64,000 bases of DNA from Wolfiporia cocos (Eukaryota > Basidiomycota > Agaricomycetes > Polyporales > Phaeolaceae): the NCBI GenBank assembly GCA_029448655.1, contig JACCLO010000014.1, positions 1,178,001 through 1,242,000 on the forward strand. Reading direction: 5' to 3'. The notes beneath the pieces are model-generated. The model was not told the origin of the DNA. It saw nothing but the letters and a program-made list of their open reading frames with translations, and made no database searches. Shown here piece after piece: positions 1 through 10,618 of the stretch. The translations under genes were made by a program, and so were the position numbers. Every line of letters begins with the position of its first letter. Position 1 is the stretch's first letter.

Positions 1-1157
1 CTGGAGGAGGAGGAGTTCCTGGAGGGGGAGGTCCCCCTGGGGGCGGGGGTCCCCCGGGCGGCAGCGGTAATCCAGCAGGCAGCGTGGGAGGCAATCCAGG
101 AGGACCGCCAGGCGGAGGAAACCCACCAGGCAGAGGAGGCCCCCCAGGCGGAGGAAACCCAGCAGGATGGGGCACGCAGTTCGCCCCACCGGGCCGAGGA
201 AACCGCATAAAGCTCGCCACTCCCGAACCTTTCAAAGGAGAATGAAAGAAGCTACAGCACTTCAAGAACGACTGCAACACATGGTTTACCATGTTCACAG
301 CAGACTACCAAACCGACGATCAGAAGATCCTCTTCATCATGTCCTACATTCGAGGGAGTGACCGAGTAGACCAATGGAAGGAGAATTATTACGCCAAACA
401 CACAGACCCAGCAACAGGAGCGTTCATCCTCCCCACGCTGCTCCAGTTCAGCGCAGAATTCGATGCCGCATTCGAACCCATCGAAGAAAAACAGAAAACC
501 AACGACGACCTCTTCAATCTCAGGCAAGAGAAAAAGAGCATCGACGACTTCAACATCAAATTCGATAACCTTGTAGGAAAAACAGGGCTAGACCGACAAC
601 AGTGCAACCTGCTCCTTGTCACCCTGTACAAGAGAGCCATCAGACCTGCGCTTGTTACACACATCATAAACATTGTTCCCCCCGTCGTAACCCTCACCGA
701 CTGGATGAAACAAGCATCCATCAACGAGAACAATTACAACACGTTCATCAAGGGGCAAGGGGACCCCAAGAAGAAACCTCAGTGGCGCACCAAGGGACCT
801 AGTGCCCCGGCCACACCGACCCCTGCGAAAGACCCGAATGCAATGGACGTCGACTGAATGTCCACAGAAGAATGATGCAAGCTCCAAACCGAAGGGCGGT
901 GCTTCAATTGCAAGGAAAAGGGTCATCTCTCCAGCAACTGCCCGAAACGAAAGAAGAAAACCCCCACCAAGGGTAGAGCTCGAAAGATCAAGGCAGTAGA
1001 GGAAGGGACCTCCACTACTCACACGGAAGCGGAAGACACCGAGGACAAGGACGATGGAGCCACGGCGGTGGAGGAAGCAGTGAGCACGATCCGAATCCTC
1101 AAAGCTAAGAACCCCTCATTCCTTGCCCAAATTCTCGATGACCAGGATTTCGAGTAG
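1..1157 (+). pseudogene. gag: gag of E1, decayed, 5' truncated by window
   Basis: Structural capsid/nucleocapsid protein of the retroelement. Frame 3 (codons starting at multiples of 3) begins with a Gly/Pro-rich low-complexity tract (1-200). It continues into the capsid-like domain (about 210-800), similar to E2/E3 Gag, and ends with one CCHC knuckle, CFNCKEKGHLSSNC, near 900-941, and TAG at 1155-1157. Three in-frame TGA codons (243-245, 855-857, 873-875) sit where E2 or E3 has Arg CGA, so each is a C-to-T change at CpG. Pol follows in the -1 frame. Confidence 0.9.
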
Positions 1158-1264
1158 GGAGGAAGCACACGGTCTTACCTCCCGAAAGCGCAGCCCATGT
1201 AATTACCTCGTATGAACGTGACCAATCGCTGTTTATCCCTGTAACCCTGAAGCTGCAGAAAACC

Positions 1265-4200
1265 GTGAAAGTAAACGCCCTCATCGACTCAGGAGCCATG
1301 TCCTCCCTGATCCATTCAAAGCTCGTCATTCGACACCGAATCATGACTCGACCTCTAAAAAATCCAATCACCATCCGAAACGTCGATGGGACCACCAACA
1401 AGGACGGGCAGGTAGATCGGGAAGTCTTCCTCCCCATCGAGTACGGGGGGAAGGAACGCAAAGTCCGCTTCCTAGTGGGGAACATTGGAAAAGAAGAAAT
1501 GATCCTCGGATACAATTGGTTGAAAAGGGAAAGCCCCGTCATCAACTGGGCAACAGGGAAAATCGATGTCACCCCTGACAAACCAACAGAGAAAGCCCGA
1601 ACGACCGATGCTATAATCCAACTCGATACTGTCAAAATGACGGTAACCCCAGAGGGAAAACTCCCGACACGGGGAACCAATGGTGCCATCGGATACGACC
1701 TATACGCTTCGAAGAATGACGAAATCGCCCCGGGAGGATGGAAGGCAATCCCCACCGGAGTTCGGATGGAGATTCCGAAAGGATCTTACAGAAGGATAGC
1801 CTCGCGCTCAGGCCTCACGCTCAAACACGGGCTCACGGTCAGAGCGGGAGTAATCGACCCCGACTACCACGGAGAAGTCCAAGTCATCCTATTCAACCAG
1901 TCGACGACCCCCCATCGGATCATTCCCGGAATGCGCATCGCGCAAATAATATTCGAACAAGCCCTCACCCCCGAAGTAATCCAGGTGGAAGACCTCGATG
2001 AAACAGAGAGAGGGGATAAGGGTTTCGGCTCTACCGACGTTTGACAACCGGTAGAGGACCCCATCTCGGACGAAGAATATCAGCTATTAAGGAGGTTTGT
2101 CAGAACCAAGAAGCTGATCGTGCCTAGGGCCGAAAACCCAAGTCGATTCCGGCAGAGAAGCACAGCCCTCTCCCGTATATGCAAGGCGATGACAAAGTCC
2201 CAGGAGCTCTCCGAGACAGGGAAGGGGGGACCCACGGAGGACACCATCCCCGAACACCTGAAGGACTTCGCACACATCTTCAGCAAGAAAGCAGCAACCG
2301 CGTTTCCCCCATCGAGGCCATGGGACCACACCATTGAGCTAAAGCCCGACTTCGTACCTCGGGACTGCAAGGTATATTCACTGTCCCCCAGAGAGCAAAA
2401 GGCCATGGATGAATTCCTGGCATTCAATCTCGCCAAGGGGTTCATCCGACCATCGAAGTCCCCCATGGCTTCCCCCGCCTTCTTCGTCCCAAAGAAAGAT
2501 GGAGGGCTAAGACCCTGTCAGGATTACCGATACCTGAACGAAGGAACGGTTGAACGCTTACCCCCTACCCCTGATATCCGAACTCATCGAAAAGCTAAAA
2601 GGGGCAAAGGTGTTCACCAAAATGGACCTACGAGCAGGATACAACAACGTGCAAATCCGAGAAGGCGACCAATGGAAGGGCGCATTCAAGACCAATGCCG
2701 GCCTCTACGAACCAACAGTAATGTTCTTTGGAATGTGCAATTCGCCAGCAACATTCCAGGCCATGATGAATGAGATACTGAAAACCGAAATCGCCGAAGG
2801 ATGGGTATTAGTCTATATGGACGATATCCTCATCTTCTCCCCAGACCAGGCGACCCATAGAAAGCGGGAACGACAAGTCCTGCACAAGCTAGCCGAAGAA
2901 AAACTATTCGTGAAACCAGAAAAATGCGCATTCGGAGTAGAAAGGGTAGAGTTCCTTGGGCTCGTAATCACTCCCGGTCAAGTCCAGATGGACCCTGCCA
3001 CGCTCAAGGGGATCCGTGACTGGCCACCTCTGCGGAATGTCAAGGGGGTCCGCTCTTTTTTAGGATTCGCAAACTTCTACAGAAAATTCATCGACCACTA
3101 CTCTGCTCATGCACGACCGCTCATCGACCTCACAAAAACCGCAACAGGCATGGGGTTCAAGTGGATGGAACGAGAAAATGAGGCATTCGAGTTCTTGAAG
3201 GACAAATTTGTAACAGCTCCCGCACTAGTCCTCCCCGACAAGGAGAGACCCTTCATCCTGGAGACTGACGCCTCACAGTTTGCCCTCGGAGCGGTACTCA
3301 AACAAAAGGATGACAATGGGAACGAGAGGCCAGTAGGCTACCTGTCACAATCCCTCACCCCGGCAGAACAAAACTACGAAATCTACGATCGAGAACTCCT
3401 AGGAGTGGTTCACGCACTGGAAGAATGGTGCCACCTTCTAGAAGGGGGCCCACATCAGATCCTGATCAGGAGTGATCACCAGAACCTTACGTACTGGCGA
3501 AGTGCCCAGAGATTGAATCGGAGGCAGGCGAGATGGCATCTGCTACTATCTCAATTCGACATTCGGCTGCAGCACGTCCCAGGAAAGAAACTGGTAATGG
3601 CAGACACCCTCTCGTGCCTCATGAATTTAGACAGCTCTGAACATGACAACGAAGACATCCAAATGCTGCCCGATACCCTATTCATTCACGCAATCGAAGT
3701 CCCGATCATCGATCGGATCAAGATCGCGAAGCCCTTCGATCCGATCGTGGAACAGGGACTCCGTGCCCTTGAACAAGGGGAATTGCCCCCTTTAAGGACA
3801 TCAATGGAAGACTGGCAGTACAGCGAAGGGGTCCTCTTGTATAAGGGGCAAATGTACATGCCTATGGACCCTAGCCTGAGAAAAGACGTTATCTCAAGGT
3901 ACCACGACCCGATCGCGGCGGGCCACCCTGGGATTTGGGGGACGACCCTGAAAGTGCAAGAGCACTTCTGGTGGCCCGACCTGTGCAAAACAGTGGCCGA
4001 GTATGTCAAGGGCTGCGCAGTCTGCCAGCAGATGAAACCCGATCGACGCCCGACGAAAGTACCACTGCAGCCGATCCCGACCCGGAGGGACGCGCTCCCC
4101 TTCTCGCAATGCTCAGTTGACTTCATCACCGACCTCCCTCGAGTGGGGAAATACGACTCGATCATGGTCATTGTCGACCATGGATTGTCCAAAGCGATAT

Positions 4201-5630
4201 CCTTGACCCCGTGTGACAAGACCATCACCAGCGAAGGGGCTGCTGACATATTCCACCAGCAGATCTACTCGAAGTATGGTCTCCCTCAGAAAATCATCTC
4301 GGACCGAGGGCCTCAGTTCGCCTCGAAGTTTTTCCAAGCTCTCTGTAAACTCCTAGGAATCGAATCCGCCCTAAGTACGGCATACCACCCACAGACCGAC
4401 GGGCAGACTGAGCGAATGAATCAACAAATAGAAGTCTACCTGTGCATCTACTGCATGAACGATCCGCGGCTCTGGGTCGCCAGACTCCCAGATGTAGAAT
4501 TCGCCCATAACACACGAAGGACCGAGCGAGGACTGGCCCCCACCGAAGTAATCATGGGGTACGTCCCACAAGGACTGCCTGAAGAAGACAGCCCAGTACA
4601 GGTGCCCGCTGCAAGGGAAAGAATGAGAGACGTCAGAGAAGCAAGGGAAAAAGCTATTGCCGCGCACGAATTAGCACAGAAACGGATGGTGGGCCGAACT
4701 CTACGCGATTTGACCAAATTCAGCAAGGGAGACAAAGTGTGGCTTGACGCCAAGAATCTCCACCTTCCCTACGAATCACGGAAGCTCGCTCCAAGGAAGG
4801 AAGGGCCATTCACCATCAGCGAGAAGCTCGGAGCCGTCACGTACAGGTTAACCCTGCCACCCCGGTGGAAGATACATCCGGTCTTCCATGCCTCGCTACT
4901 GAAGCCATTCAATGAGACAAGGGTGCACGGGCCCAATCACACGAAGCCACCCCCAGACCTGGTCGAAGGACACGACGAGTACGATGTTGAATCCATCCTA
5001 AACCAAAGACAGCACCGAGGGAAGAAACAGTATCTGGTCCACTGGAGAGGCTACCCATCCGCCGATGATTCTTGGGAAGATGCAGCGAACTTGAAGAATT
5101 CCCCCGACCTTCTGGAGGACTACAAAAGTCGACGAAGGGGAGTCAGAACTCGTGGAGTCGAAGAAGTAACATGTCGTCGCCTCAACCTACCTCCAGCCAG
5201 CCAGATCGCCCCAGAGCCCCGACGATGCGTCGGTCCCTCGCCGTTCGCATGGGGTACCAGACAGGCAGGTGTTACAGGTGTTCAGAGGAGGCCCATCTCC
5301 GCACTCGTCATGCGCTCACCTGGCATAGGTCCGACATTGCCCCAGGGGGCCATCCGACCCCCTGGACCGATCGATTTTAGCTCGTACAGGAGCTCACCGC
5401 CGTCTACGACAGCTACCAAGATATTATGGAACGGCTCGTCCAACTCGAACGAACGATCCGCTGGCAGAGGCAGCAGCTTGGGCGCAACATTGACCAGTGG
5501 ATCAACCACCTCGGGGCGACGACGCCCTCGCGAATCAGGAGGAGTTCAACGAACGGGAAGAGGGCCCGTGTCGCCCAGCCCGGCAACGCAGCCCCCTCCC
5601 TCCAATGCCCTCCTGGCTACTCGACGATGA
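1265..5630 (+). pseudogene. pol: pol of E1: protease-dUTPase-RT-RNaseH-integrase-chromodomain, broken
   Basis: Polyprotein for reverse transcription and integration. The first ATG is at 1265, but the pol frame is open a little upstream, in the -1 frame relative to gag. Domains: retropepsin (IDSGAMSS, 1286-1309); dUTPase with all five motifs (GYDLYA, PKGSYRRIASRSG, GVIDPDYHG, RIAQII, RGDKGFGSTD) up to 2041; TGA at 2042-2044; RT, with about 2 bases missing at 2549-2552 shifting the frame just before the YPLP motif; YMDD near 2815; RNase H (ETDASQF); integrase with HHCC finger and a canonical D-D-35-E; chromodomain near 4975-5125. Downstream of the chromodomain the frame stays open to 5630, probably by chance, overlapping ORF3. 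The nonsense codon and frameshift make it non-functional. Confidence 0.93.
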
Positions 5631-6249
5631 TGAACTGGCTAGAATTGCAGAACCGTACGATTTTATGGAATACCACTCTCTGGTATCTCACGACGCTCCC
5701 CATGCGACCGCCGCCACAGGAGCTCGACCTGGAGAACCAGAGGGCCCTGCTCCTGATTCACGAAGCTGCGAATGATGCCCAGTTCGAGAGGGGCCGAGCA
5801 ATGCTGGGCCTGCCACCCTGCCACCCACTGCCCCAACTCACGACGAAGCTGGTCGACGATCTCCGTCAGTTGAGATCATCAGCCAGGAGGAATGGGAGCG
5901 AGGGCGCGACACCTGGGATGATCCCCTCCTCAGCCTACCCCGATGGCTCCGAGAGCGCATATGGGTCCACCACCACCACCAATGATACGAGTCAGGGGAC
6001 TACCTCCACGACATCCCCTCCGCCCGATCTCCGCCCCGACCATCTCAGACAGATCCCTGTCGGGGCTGTGGCAGTCCGTACCACTGGATCCTCGACTGCC
6101 CCGACTATCGCTGCCCCACATGCCGAATACTCCAACCCGGGCATCGACGAGGGGAATGCACGCCCTACCAGCTCTGGGTCCCTCCGCCCATGCCTCCTCT
6201 CCCCGATGGAGATGGAGGGTATAACGACCCCGACCCCGAGGCCCTTTGA
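5171..6249 (+). pseudogene. third ORF (ORF3) of E1: coiled coil plus two zinc knuckles, broken
   Basis: Homologue of the intact ORF3 of E2 (41357-42421). It starts at ATG 5171 (MSSPQP; E2 has MSTTRH). A helical segment with heptad-like hydrophobics follows (about 5380-5510, YDSYQDIMERLVQLERTIR). The protein ends with two adjacent knuckles, CRGCGSPYHWILDC and CPTCRILQPGHRRGEC, and a final EAL before TGA 6247-6249. Breaks: TAG 5378-5380, one frameshift between about 5500 and 5620 (frame 2 to frame 1), TGA at 5773-5775 and near 5980. Function unknown; the knuckles suggest nucleic-acid binding (inference). I know of no named family for it. Confidence 0.75.
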
Positions 6250-6304
6250 GTGGCCGTGATGCTTGGATTTCATCGAGGGCGATGAAGGCTTGGGAGGGGG
6301 GTGA

Positions 6305-6842
6305 TGTTATGGTCCGTACAATTTCGCATATTGTTGACGCCTCACTGGAAGAGGGGACTTAGCGTTCAACCGCATCGTCGCGCGTTTATCTTTAGGGGTC
6401 TCTGCTCAACCAGCGACCCTCGTTTCATGTACAACAGCCCTATGCCCATAGTCTCGTAGCGTATCAGGTTCTAGCGGATATCTGGTGTCTAACCACCATG
6501 CTTCTACGTTTCACCCATTGTTGCACTCAACCGCAGCGTTTCAGCTTAGTTATCGTACCATACTAACCATATGGACTTAGTGGTAGCAGTACCAAGGACA
6601 CTATGACCCCGATTACAGAAACATAGTATAAAGACTGTGCTGTAAATACTGGTCGAGTTCCTCAGCTCGACCTTGTTGAAATACAAGGGTCTTATACTCG
6701 TTCTCAAAGGCTCGAACCAACAAAAGCCTGCAGCTAGTATATCGACGCTCGACTCTGTGGAGTCTGACGAATAGTGCGCTATTCGATACGCTGAGTAACT
6801 CGACTTAGTTATTTCAGCTGAGCGGGTATTCGACCCGTAACA
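6305..6842 (+). repeat. LTR family B, 3' LTR of E1
   Basis: 538 bp, beginning TGTTATGG and ending CCCGTAACA, directly preceded by a purine-rich tract GGGAGGGGGG (PPT). It has a TATA-like TATAAAG at 6627 and, 37 bp further on, AGCTCGACCTT (6664-6674). That is the same 11-mer found at the equivalent place in LTR A and complementary to the primer site of E2. Confidence 0.9.
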
Positions 6843-6884
6843 CTCTCAAGACTTGAGGATCCTGAGAGGCCTGCAAGCATCATT

Positions 6885-7595
6885 TGTTACAGTTATGTAT
6901 TTTTGAATGTGCACAGAACTCACCATTGGGTGAATACAATACAGGGACTTGTTGTGCAACCAACACCCCTGGCTACTTGTGACTCTACTGTGTCCAACCC
7001 TGGATTGTATTAGTGTATGGGGCTCATTTCAGGATTGGCAGATCTAACTCTGCCACCATTTCATATTTATCATTTCATGATTGACAGATGGTGTTCAACC
7101 ACCCTATCATTACTATTTATCATTTCGGATATATCATTACATACCTATCATATGTTTCAGACTAGAATGTAGATAGTACCGGTGACATCTGGGATGGACA
7201 GGACTTCAGAAATCTAGCATAGTATATAAACTCCTGTAACTAGTGTCAAGGCTCTTCAGCTCAACCTTGTTGTACAAACAAGAAGTCTTATACTCATTCT
7301 CAAATGTAGGAAACTACACTCAGTATATTCCGAGCCCTGAATGACTAAGCCCTCAAAGTGCACACAGACTTCTCAGACTTAGGCAAGTCATCTCTAGTGA
7401 CTTGCACAATTGACACCAGATATATTCTTTAATGTGTACTGAATATCAAATGATCCCTAGAGTCTCTGACCTAGGGCCTGAAGGTTTAATATGACTAGGA
7501 CTATGATTTGTCTTGTGCACATCCATTTGACTTAGCACAGAAGACGATTTATATTCATGACTTGAATATAACAAACGGGTATACAACCTGTAACA
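6885..7595 (+). repeat. solo LTR, family A (old copy)
   Basis: 711 bp related to the E2 LTR, with TGTTACAG...CCTGTAACA ends and 5-bp target duplication TCATT on both sides (6880-6884 and 7596-7600). Nearly every CpG of the young E2 LTR is TpG or CpA here, so it is an old insertion. It lies 42 bp after the E1 LTR. Confidence 0.93.
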
Positions 7596-7619
7596 TCATT
7601 ACTCATTGTCTTACATTCA

Positions 7620-8260
7620 TGAGTCTGATTTGGACAAGCTGGGGGGTGGTACGGTAGTAGTAGTACCTCATTAAAGACTGGGTGTATTCCACACATGTCT
7701 GCAGGTAGGTCTAAACAATATGCCCCTGATCCGACTTTCTTGTTTATCTTGTATGGTCCATACCACTTCAAATCAAGCTTCTTGGTGGGATTTCCCATAT
7801 TGATATTTCGACCATTGACCCAAACCATATCACCGGGATTGTAGGTGTGGGGGTCGGTTTGTTTGACCCATTCCTTTGCTGTTTCCACCCCCCCTTCTAC
7901 CTCTGGTGTTTCTATACCTGTAAATGGGTGGTAGTTGTGAGTTATGTAAAAGGGGCTGTATCTGGTACTGCTATGTACATGAAACTTGTAAGTGAAGCTG
8001 GCTAGTGGAAGTAAGTCTGGCCAGTTGGTGTGATTGTCATTTATGGATAATCATAGGTAAACTTCTAGTTCCAGGTTCATTCATTCTGTCTGCCCATCTG
8101 TTTGTGGGTGGAATGTGGTACTGGGGTTTCCTTCTATCCCTGATCTACGATATGTGTCATGGTTTTTCCCCACTCAGGTTAACCATTTTACTAGGTCATA
8201 CCATGCAAAGCAGGGGCCAGGATCTTGGGTTGAGCACCCTTGCCCTGCAAGTGTGTGTCT
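7620..8260 (-). pseudogene. Ty3/gypsy integrase remnant of another family
   Basis: Read on the minus strand, the translation shows an integrase core tail (FHPQTDGQTE near 8095-8125), a SPFYITHNYHP-like stretch (near 7935-7965) and the GPY/F C-terminal module (KWYGPYKI and IHPVFNEVLLLPY, 7650-7780). It has stop codons and frame changes. The protein differs strongly from E1-E3 and has no chromodomain visible. No LTR belonging to it was recognised. It is a broken fragment of a retrotransposon pol. Confidence 0.8.
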
Positions 8261-8389
8261 AGAAAGACATACCAAGTGCCCTCCTCATAAGATAAGTCAT
8301 GCATCTGTCCTACTTTATTAATTAGATAGCTGCTTGCTGGACCACATGTGCATAGGTAGTTACACATTACAACCCTGAACCTGAGTCAT

Positions 8390-8945
8390 TGTTATGGATT
8401 GAATATCCGTTCAGCTAAGATGACTGAGCAAGTTACTTAGCAAGTCAAGTAGCACACTACTTGCAGTCTCCAGGGCTGGTACTGGAGAGTCAGAGCCTAG
8501 ATATACAAGTTGGAGTTTAGTTTCCTAAGTTTGAGAATGAGTATAAGATCCTTGTAATTTCAACAAGGTCAAGCTGAAGAGCTCGGCCAGTATATACATC
8601 GGATTATATACCACTAACTTATTGATCAGGGTCATAGTGTCTTTGGTACTGCTACCACTAAGTCCATAAGGCTAGTATGATTATAATATGGCAAAGGTGA
8701 TTGTGGTTGAGCGTGACAGGGGCTGAAACACAAGAACTGCTGTGGTTAGACACAAAACCCAGGCTAGAAGTAGATACGACTGAACGGAGTGGGTATAGGG
8801 TGTTAGATGTGAAATGGGGACCCGGTTGAATGGGGGTATGGGTATCTAGTCTAGCCCACGTAGTAGAGGCAGTTGAATGCCAAGTCTCATTATACAGATA
8901 TGACGGGGAGTTAGAAAAATCGTAAGGGGTGCACAGACCGTAACA
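8390..8945 (-). repeat. solo LTR, family B
   Basis: 556 bp in reverse orientation relative to the E1 3' LTR, with TGTTATGG...CCGTAACA ends. The exact 5-bp duplication GTCAT flanks it (8385-8389, 8946-8950). Confidence 0.92.
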
Positions 8946-8950
8946 GTCAT

Positions 8951-10430
8951 AGTGTATTACTAAGTAGTTACTTAGCATTAGCGTTACCTCTGGGACAAGC
9001 GGCCAACACTCTGGCCATTGTGGATGACGCAGACGCCGTCGGATGGGTGCGGGCGCTCCGCGGCCGAAGGTGCCACGACAGCGCGATCGATCCCAATCTC
9101 ACGGTCCAATATCGATATATCAATCGCTAATGGTGTCACTTACCGTGGCAGCAGCGGAACTTCGTCACCTCTATAGCTGATTCATTGCTTCCTATTGGAA
9201 CTGCTTCTCGAGCTGGCTATGAGCGCTTGAGCGCTTGAGCGGCGACCGATGCTCCGCCGTCCGAGCTCGGTGTATGCGCATCTCTCGGTCTTAATAGGGA
9301 CACTACCTCATCTCCAGACTGTACCTTCCTCGAGAACTCTCTTACTTGAGCCCTGCCAGTTTTTCTCCGGCCAGTCACAGTGTCTTAAGTCTCAGTTGCT
9401 CTAAATATCGTACATGAGTCGACCTGTGCATCTATATTGACACAGAGACGGGAGCATAACCATGATATTGTATGCCAAAATGATCCCTACACATCACTGT
9501 GCCGACTCGGATTCGTGATAGCTGCCATCATGTCACTGAAGAGTAAGCTTCAGCGATCGAGGTAATATATGTACGAGAGACCGCCAGGTTGTAACATTAT
9601 ATAGACAGCAAAAGCGTCAATGTCAAACGATCACACTACGCTGTCACAGTGTCAATATAGATCATCGGTCCATGCAATCTCAGTGCACTCCTCGAAGTCG
9701 CGTCCCTACCCTCTTCTTCATCTCTATGACCTGCAGAATACAATGGCGTCGTCAGGCGTTGACCCTTCTCCACACCGCGCCGCGACATAAACAGCGCCAT
9801 CATTTCAGATGCCTCCTCCCCTCGCGCACCCATCGGGTACATAGGCGTGAAACAACGGGACACATCCATCTGTGATCGTACGAGTCGTTGAGTGCAGGCC
9901 TCTGCCTATGACTGACATGCTAGAGCTGCCGAGACATCGCGCGGAGAAAAGCGTAGGTAAGGAGTGTTCAGTGGCTCGGATGCTAATGGTGGGGTTGCCG
10001 ACGCACAGAGGGCGGGAGGCGTTGTGCCCCGCGTGGACATATATCTGTGGATGGTGTGGAATCGCAATATTGTGCGGAATGCCTGCGTAGATCCGTAAGA
10101 GAATGGCGGAGTATCAGAGCATGTGGATGTCTGTTATCGTTGGGGTGTTAGGACGTGTGCAGGATCCTTCATCTTGCTCATCATCTATTATCCACCACTC
10201 TTTCAGTTCTAGAACGCAATCTAGACGATCGGTAGAGGACTACATCGCCTTCTATCGCCTCCGTGAAGTCGAGGTGGCATCGAGAATGTCTGAAGCGCAA
10301 TACCTGATTTGTGCGCCCGTATTTGCGACCAATGGGTGGTGCAGATGGTGTAGCGCATTTATGGTGGAGCCTATCAAGCGTTGGGGCGCTCCGCGATGGA
10401 GTGCACGGTAGCGTGAATATATAGCGAACC
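8951..10430. other. no gene recognised
   Basis: Unique-looking sequence of mixed composition. The short open frames here have no recognisable domain and no splice pattern linking them. The last part (10430-10618) is the 3' flank of the F-box gene and is similar to the flank of the F-box pseudogene at 49617-49790. Confidence 0.5.
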
Positions 10431-10618
10431 AAAGCGCGGAGAGGCTTGAATGAAGAATGCCCAGAGAAGGGGAATGGGCATGTAGAAACGGGAATGATGC
10501 ACATTGCAGGGTGCTGAATGGTGGTGAGCGCGAGCTTTGAGATCAAGGAGGGCAGAAATGTGATTGGGGCACACTCGCATCCGAAAACCCGGAGTGTGAA
10601 GGGAGCGCCACTACGAGC

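Larger units (their letters stand above)
1..6842 (+). mobile_element. Ty3/gypsy chromovirus E1 (5' end outside window)
   Basis: Gag, Pol and a third ORF are followed by a purine-rich tract just before 6305 and a 538-bp 3' LTR. The 5' LTR lies outside the window. Pol order is protease, dUTPase, RT, RNase H, integrase, chromodomain, as in E2 and E3. E1 belongs to a different LTR family (B) and its proteins are clearly diverged from E2. Several stops and one frameshift show that it is dead. It is placed among chromodomain Ty3/gypsy elements (established family knowledge); the subfamily name is not determined. Confidence 0.95.
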
